From Actinomycetes bacterium (GTDB taxonomy: Bacteria; Actinomycetota; Acidimicrobiia; Acidimicrobiales; RAAP-2): DNA of 25,989 nucleotides. This document shows positions 23,567-25,989 of this stretch, piece after piece. The notes under the pieces were generated by a model. That model did not search any database. It was not told the origin of the DNA and saw nothing but the letters and a program-made list of their open reading frames with translations. Position 1 is the stretch's first letter. Each line of letters opens with the position of its first letter. The DNA lies in NCBI GenBank assembly GCA_021791615.1, contig JAJYWG010000087.1, positions 1-25,989 on the forward strand. The letters run 5' to 3'. The position numbers were made by a program, and so were the translations under genes.

Positions 23567-24886
23567 CTAGCTGTCCATGGCGGCGCCGTGTCCCTGCCTC
23601 GGCTCCTGGACCCGTCGCACGTCGTATCCTGCAGCATGCACTGCGCCGAGCACGCGTTGCGCGTGCTCTTGCCCGCGAGTCTCGATCACGAGCTGGACAC
23701 CCGTCTCCCTCACGTGGAGGCTGTATCCCTCGCGCAGGTGGCCGACTTCGATGAGGTTGCCTCCCGCCTCACCGATGACCGTGAGCAGCCGAGCGAGATG
23801 TCCCGGTCGATCGGTGATCCGTGCGAACACGACGAGCCGGCGACCCGCATTGGTCTCATGGCGCCGGATCGCGATCGCCAGCAAGTTGGTGTCGACGTTT
23901 CCACCTGAGAGCACGAGCGCGGTGGTGCCGCGAGACGGAAGCTCCAAAGCGCCTGAGAGCAACGCCGCCATGCCGACGGCTCCCGCACCCTCAACGACGA
24001 GCTTCGCTCGTTCCAGCAGAAGCACCATCGCCTCAGCGATGTCGTCTTCTTCCACCGTCACCACCTCGTCGACGAGGACCTCGACGATGGGGAGCGTGAT
24101 CGCACCCGGTTTCTTCACGGCGATCCCGTCGGCGAGAGAACTCGCGGCTCCCTCGGGGACCGGAGGCGCCACCCCCAGGGCTGCAGCGAATGGTGCGCAC
24201 ACGGCCGCCTGCACCGCGGCGACTCTGACTGAAGGCTCGAGGGACTTGACGGCAATCGCGGTGCCGGAGGCGAGGCCGCCGCCACCGAGCGGGACGACGA
24301 CGAGCGCGAGATCCTCGATCTGCTCGACGAGCTCCAGGCCGAGCGTGCCCTGCCCCGCGATCACCGCGAGATCGTCGAACGGATGGACGAGAACTTCGCC
24401 GGTGAGGTCTGCACGCTCCGCCGCCATCGCGAGGCAGTCGTCGACTGAGTCGCCACCCAGCTCGACCGTCGCCCCATACGACTCGGTCGCGTTGACCTTG
24501 GCCACGGGCGCATCCCTCGGCATGAAGACGTGGCATGGGATCCCGGCTCGGCTCGCGCCGAAGGCGACCGCCTGCGCGTGATTGCCGGCAGAGGCGGCGA
24601 CGATCCCCCTCGCTGCGCTCTCACCCAGCGACGCCAGCTTCGACGCGACCCCACGGACCTTGAACGACCCCGTTCGCTGCAGGTTCTCCGCCTTCATCGA
24701 CACCGCGGTACCGGTCATCTCGGAGAGAAGGCGGGAATGGAACACGGGAGTCCGGGCCGCGACGCTGTCGACGGCATGCCGAGCCTGCTGGATCTCTCCG
24801 AGACCGATGGGCACCTTCAGGCGGGACGCCCCCACCGCAGCAGTTGCCGGCGTCCCGCCAGACGAGCTTCGGAGCCGCTCGGTCAT
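23567..24886 (-). CDS. ilvA: Threonine ammonia-lyase with C-terminal ACT-like domain
   Basis: PLP enzyme deaminating threonine (and often serine) to 2-oxobutyrate. The 439-aa protein has the lysine motif RTGSFKVRG (K76), the ASAGNHAQAVAF substrate loop, and the glycine-rich VVPLGGGGLASG loop. After about residue 335 a region reading FARITDRPGHLARLLTVIGE looks like a single ACT-type regulatory domain. This layout is typical of the shorter ~400-440 aa IlvA/TdcB-type enzymes. ATG 24886 (MTERLRS) is preferred; an ATG at 24919 also fits and neither has a strong ribosome-binding site. Biosynthetic (isoleucine) versus catabolic role cannot be decided; no other ilv genes are near. Confidence 0.9.
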   Translation of the reverse strand: MTERLRSSSGGTPATAAVGASRLKVPIGLGEIQQARHAVDSVAARTPVFHSRLLSEMTGTAVSMKAENLQRTGSFKVRGVASKLASLGESAARGIVAASAGNHAQAVAFGASRAGIPCHVFMPRDAPVAKVNATESYGATVELGGDSVDDCLAMAAERADLTGEVLVHPFDDLAVIAGQGTLGLELVEQIEDLALVVVPLGGGGLASGTAIAVKSLEPSVRVAAVQAAVCAPFAAALGVAPPVPEGAASSLADGIAVKKPGAITLPIVEVLVDEVVTVEEDDIAEAMVLLLERAKLVVEGAGAVGMAALLSGALELPSRGTTALVLSGGNVDTNLLAIAIRRHETNAGRRLVVFARITDRPGHLARLLTVIGEAGGNLIEVGHLREGYSLHVRETGVQLVIETRGQEHAQRVLGAVHAAGYDVRRVQEPRQGHGAAMDS

Positions 24887-24984
24887 GTTGAACCACTCAC
24901 GCACCCACACATACACCATCGAGGGTCGCGCATGCAGAAGAGGTGGTCGGGACGAGCCGGCCGGCTACCGGGGTGTCCGCCCGC

Positions 24985-25391
24985 AGGCCGCGGCCGAGCC
25001 TGAGCGCGCCGCGCCGACCAAGGAACGCGCCGCCGAGGCCGGGATCGCCGACATCGAACGCCGCCTCACGCGCCAACTCGTCAACCTCGAAGCTGACGAC
25101 GTGACGCCGGCACTTCGCCGACGTGTCGCACTGCGCGTCGACGAACTGGAGGTCGCCATCGCCGAACCACGCGAGCGTCTCGCGGCGCTGGCGCGAGAGG
25201 CGGCGACAGCGGCGCCCACGTTGGCCGAAGTCGCCCCGCTGCTGGACCGGCTCCCACTCCTTGCCAGCTCTCTCGACACGGTGCCCCAGGGCGAACTGAG
25301 GGCGCTGTTCGACGCGCTACAGCTCGACGTCGTCTTCCAGCCGGCCGACTGCGCCCTCGATGTCGCAGTCACCCTTCTACGATCGCGGTGA
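24985..25391 (+). pseudogene. C-terminal fragment of a large serine recombinase
   Basis: The translated frame contains VTPALRRRVALRVDELEVAI, a helical coiled-coil stretch, then LDRLPLLASSLDTVPQGELRALFDALQLDVVFQP and a final LDVAVTLLRSR, with a stop at 25389-25391. This pattern matches the very C-terminal coiled-coil and tail of large serine recombinases from actinobacterial integrative elements. The catalytic N-terminal domain, recombinase domain and zinc ribbon are all absent, and upstream DNA belongs to the ilvA side. The piece has no start of its own and is a relic, probably the scar of an integrated element. Confidence 0.7.
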
Positions 25392-25554
25392 CGATGCGCT
25401 GGCAGGCACCGCGCAAGTTCGCGCGGAGGACTGGTCGGTCGGCGCACCTGGCCTCCCAGAATGCGAACCTCGAGCCCTTGATCGAGGGGCCGGCGATCAG
25501 CCTGGCGGTTCGGCACACCAAGGTCCGCCGTGACGGGTACCGGCGACGATGATC

Positions 25555-25950
25555 TCAGGGCATCTGCACCCGCTGGCGGAGCCAGTCGGCGATCCAGGAC
25601 TCGTCGACCTCGTGCGCAGCCACAGCCAGCATGGCCTGCTCGGCTTCGTCGACATCAGGCGGATCTGGCGACCACACGATCCCGTTCAGATCAAGGAAGA
25701 GGACGAGCGCGGCCCATGCAGCGCGCTTGTTCCCGTCGGGGAGGGGGTGGTTCCACGCAAGCCTGCAGGTGAGTACTGCGGCCTTGTCGATGACGTCGGG
25801 GTAGAAGTCTTGCTCGCCAAAGCGGGCCGAAGGCGCGTGCAGCGCCGAATCAGCCAGATCGATCCTCGCCGCCTTCGAGAGCACCGGGGCCTCGATCCCG
25901 GTGACCTGCTCTGCCAGCCAGAGGTACTCGGCCAGGCTGAGGTATCGCAT
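25555..25950 (-). CDS. doc: Doc-family toxin (Fic fold)
   Basis: The 131-aa protein has the Fic/Doc core HPLPDGNKRAAW (H68 to about W79). The Lys in GNKR, rather than Gly, is typical of Doc, which phosphorylates EF-Tu and halts translation, rather than of AMP-transferring Fic proteins. The start of the family, YLSLAEYLWLAEQVTG, and the acidic helical C-terminus (AVAAHEVDESWIADWLRQ) also fit. ATG 25950 overlaps the stop of an upstream gene (TGATG), the expected arrangement of antitoxin then toxin. A GTG one codon earlier is possible. Function as a toxin is a family inference. Confidence 0.88.
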   Translation of the reverse strand: MRYLSLAEYLWLAEQVTGIEAPVLSKAARIDLADSALHAPSARFGEQDFYPDVIDKAAVLTCRLAWNHPLPDGNKRAAWAALVLFLDLNGIVWSPDPPDVDEAEQAMLAVAAHEVDESWIADWLRQRVQMP

Positions 25951-25988
25951 CACTTGGCGAGTCGGTCGAGGAGCTCCTTGTCTCGCTC
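25950..25988 (-). CDS. C-terminal tail of the presumed antitoxin (cut by window edge)
   Basis: The last 12 codons (ERDKELLDRLAK) and a TGA that overlaps the Doc start codon enter from the right edge. The charged helix is consistent with the toxin-binding tail of a small antitoxin, but the family (Phd-type or other) cannot be told. Confidence 0.5.
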   Translation of the reverse strand, partial: ERDKELLDRLAK

Positions 25989-25989
25989 C

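Overview
This window is GC-rich bacterial chromosome. An F420-type luciferase-like monooxygenase, a DHRS1-like SDR, an SCPx-type thiolase, a TOTE-type helicase and frequent 4-nt ATGA/GTGA overlaps together point to Actinomycetota, perhaps Acidimicrobiia. That placement is inference: there is no rRNA or other marker gene here.

Positions 1-6000 look like accessory, partly decayed DNA. They hold a C-terminally broken 3-hydroxyacyl-CoA dehydrogenase (minus), an IS630-type transposase remnant carrying visible slippage duplications, a conserved but uncharacterised 540-aa protein with a predicted C-terminal winged helix, and a TetR-SDR gene pair behind a promoter whose -10 lies inside a palindromic operator. 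These are followed by a frameshifted MmcQ/YjbR-like gene and a LapA-like membrane protein. Positions 6051-8830 carry the most unusual locus: a small acidic protein overlapping by 4 nt a fusion of an archaeo-eukaryotic primase (AEP) domain of the TOTE conflict-system type with a superfamily 2 helicase.

Positions 9010-12691 hold an adenosine deaminase-methyltransferase pair (minus), divergent from a DHA2-type drug exporter. A gene-free 730-bp gap (12692-13421) follows. It contains helically spaced TGGGGA repeats and a run of short hairpins. From 18475 down to 13422, five minus-strand genes are chained by successive 4-nt overlaps: LLM oxidoreductase, SCPx-like thiolase, ketoacyl-ACP synthase III, sugar-type nucleotidyltransferase and CDF metal exporter. 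A hotdog thioesterase lies just upstream. CGGTANTACCG palindromes cluster at the head of this operon, so it probably answers to a dedicated regulator that is not in the window.

Positions 19095-24886 hold amino-acid and one-carbon genes: low-specificity threonine aldolase, S-adenosylhomocysteine hydrolase, glutamate decarboxylase and threonine dehydratase with a C-terminal ACT-like region. The right edge is again mobile-element debris: the C-terminal piece of a large serine recombinase, then a Doc-family toxin with the tail of its overlapping upstream partner gene.
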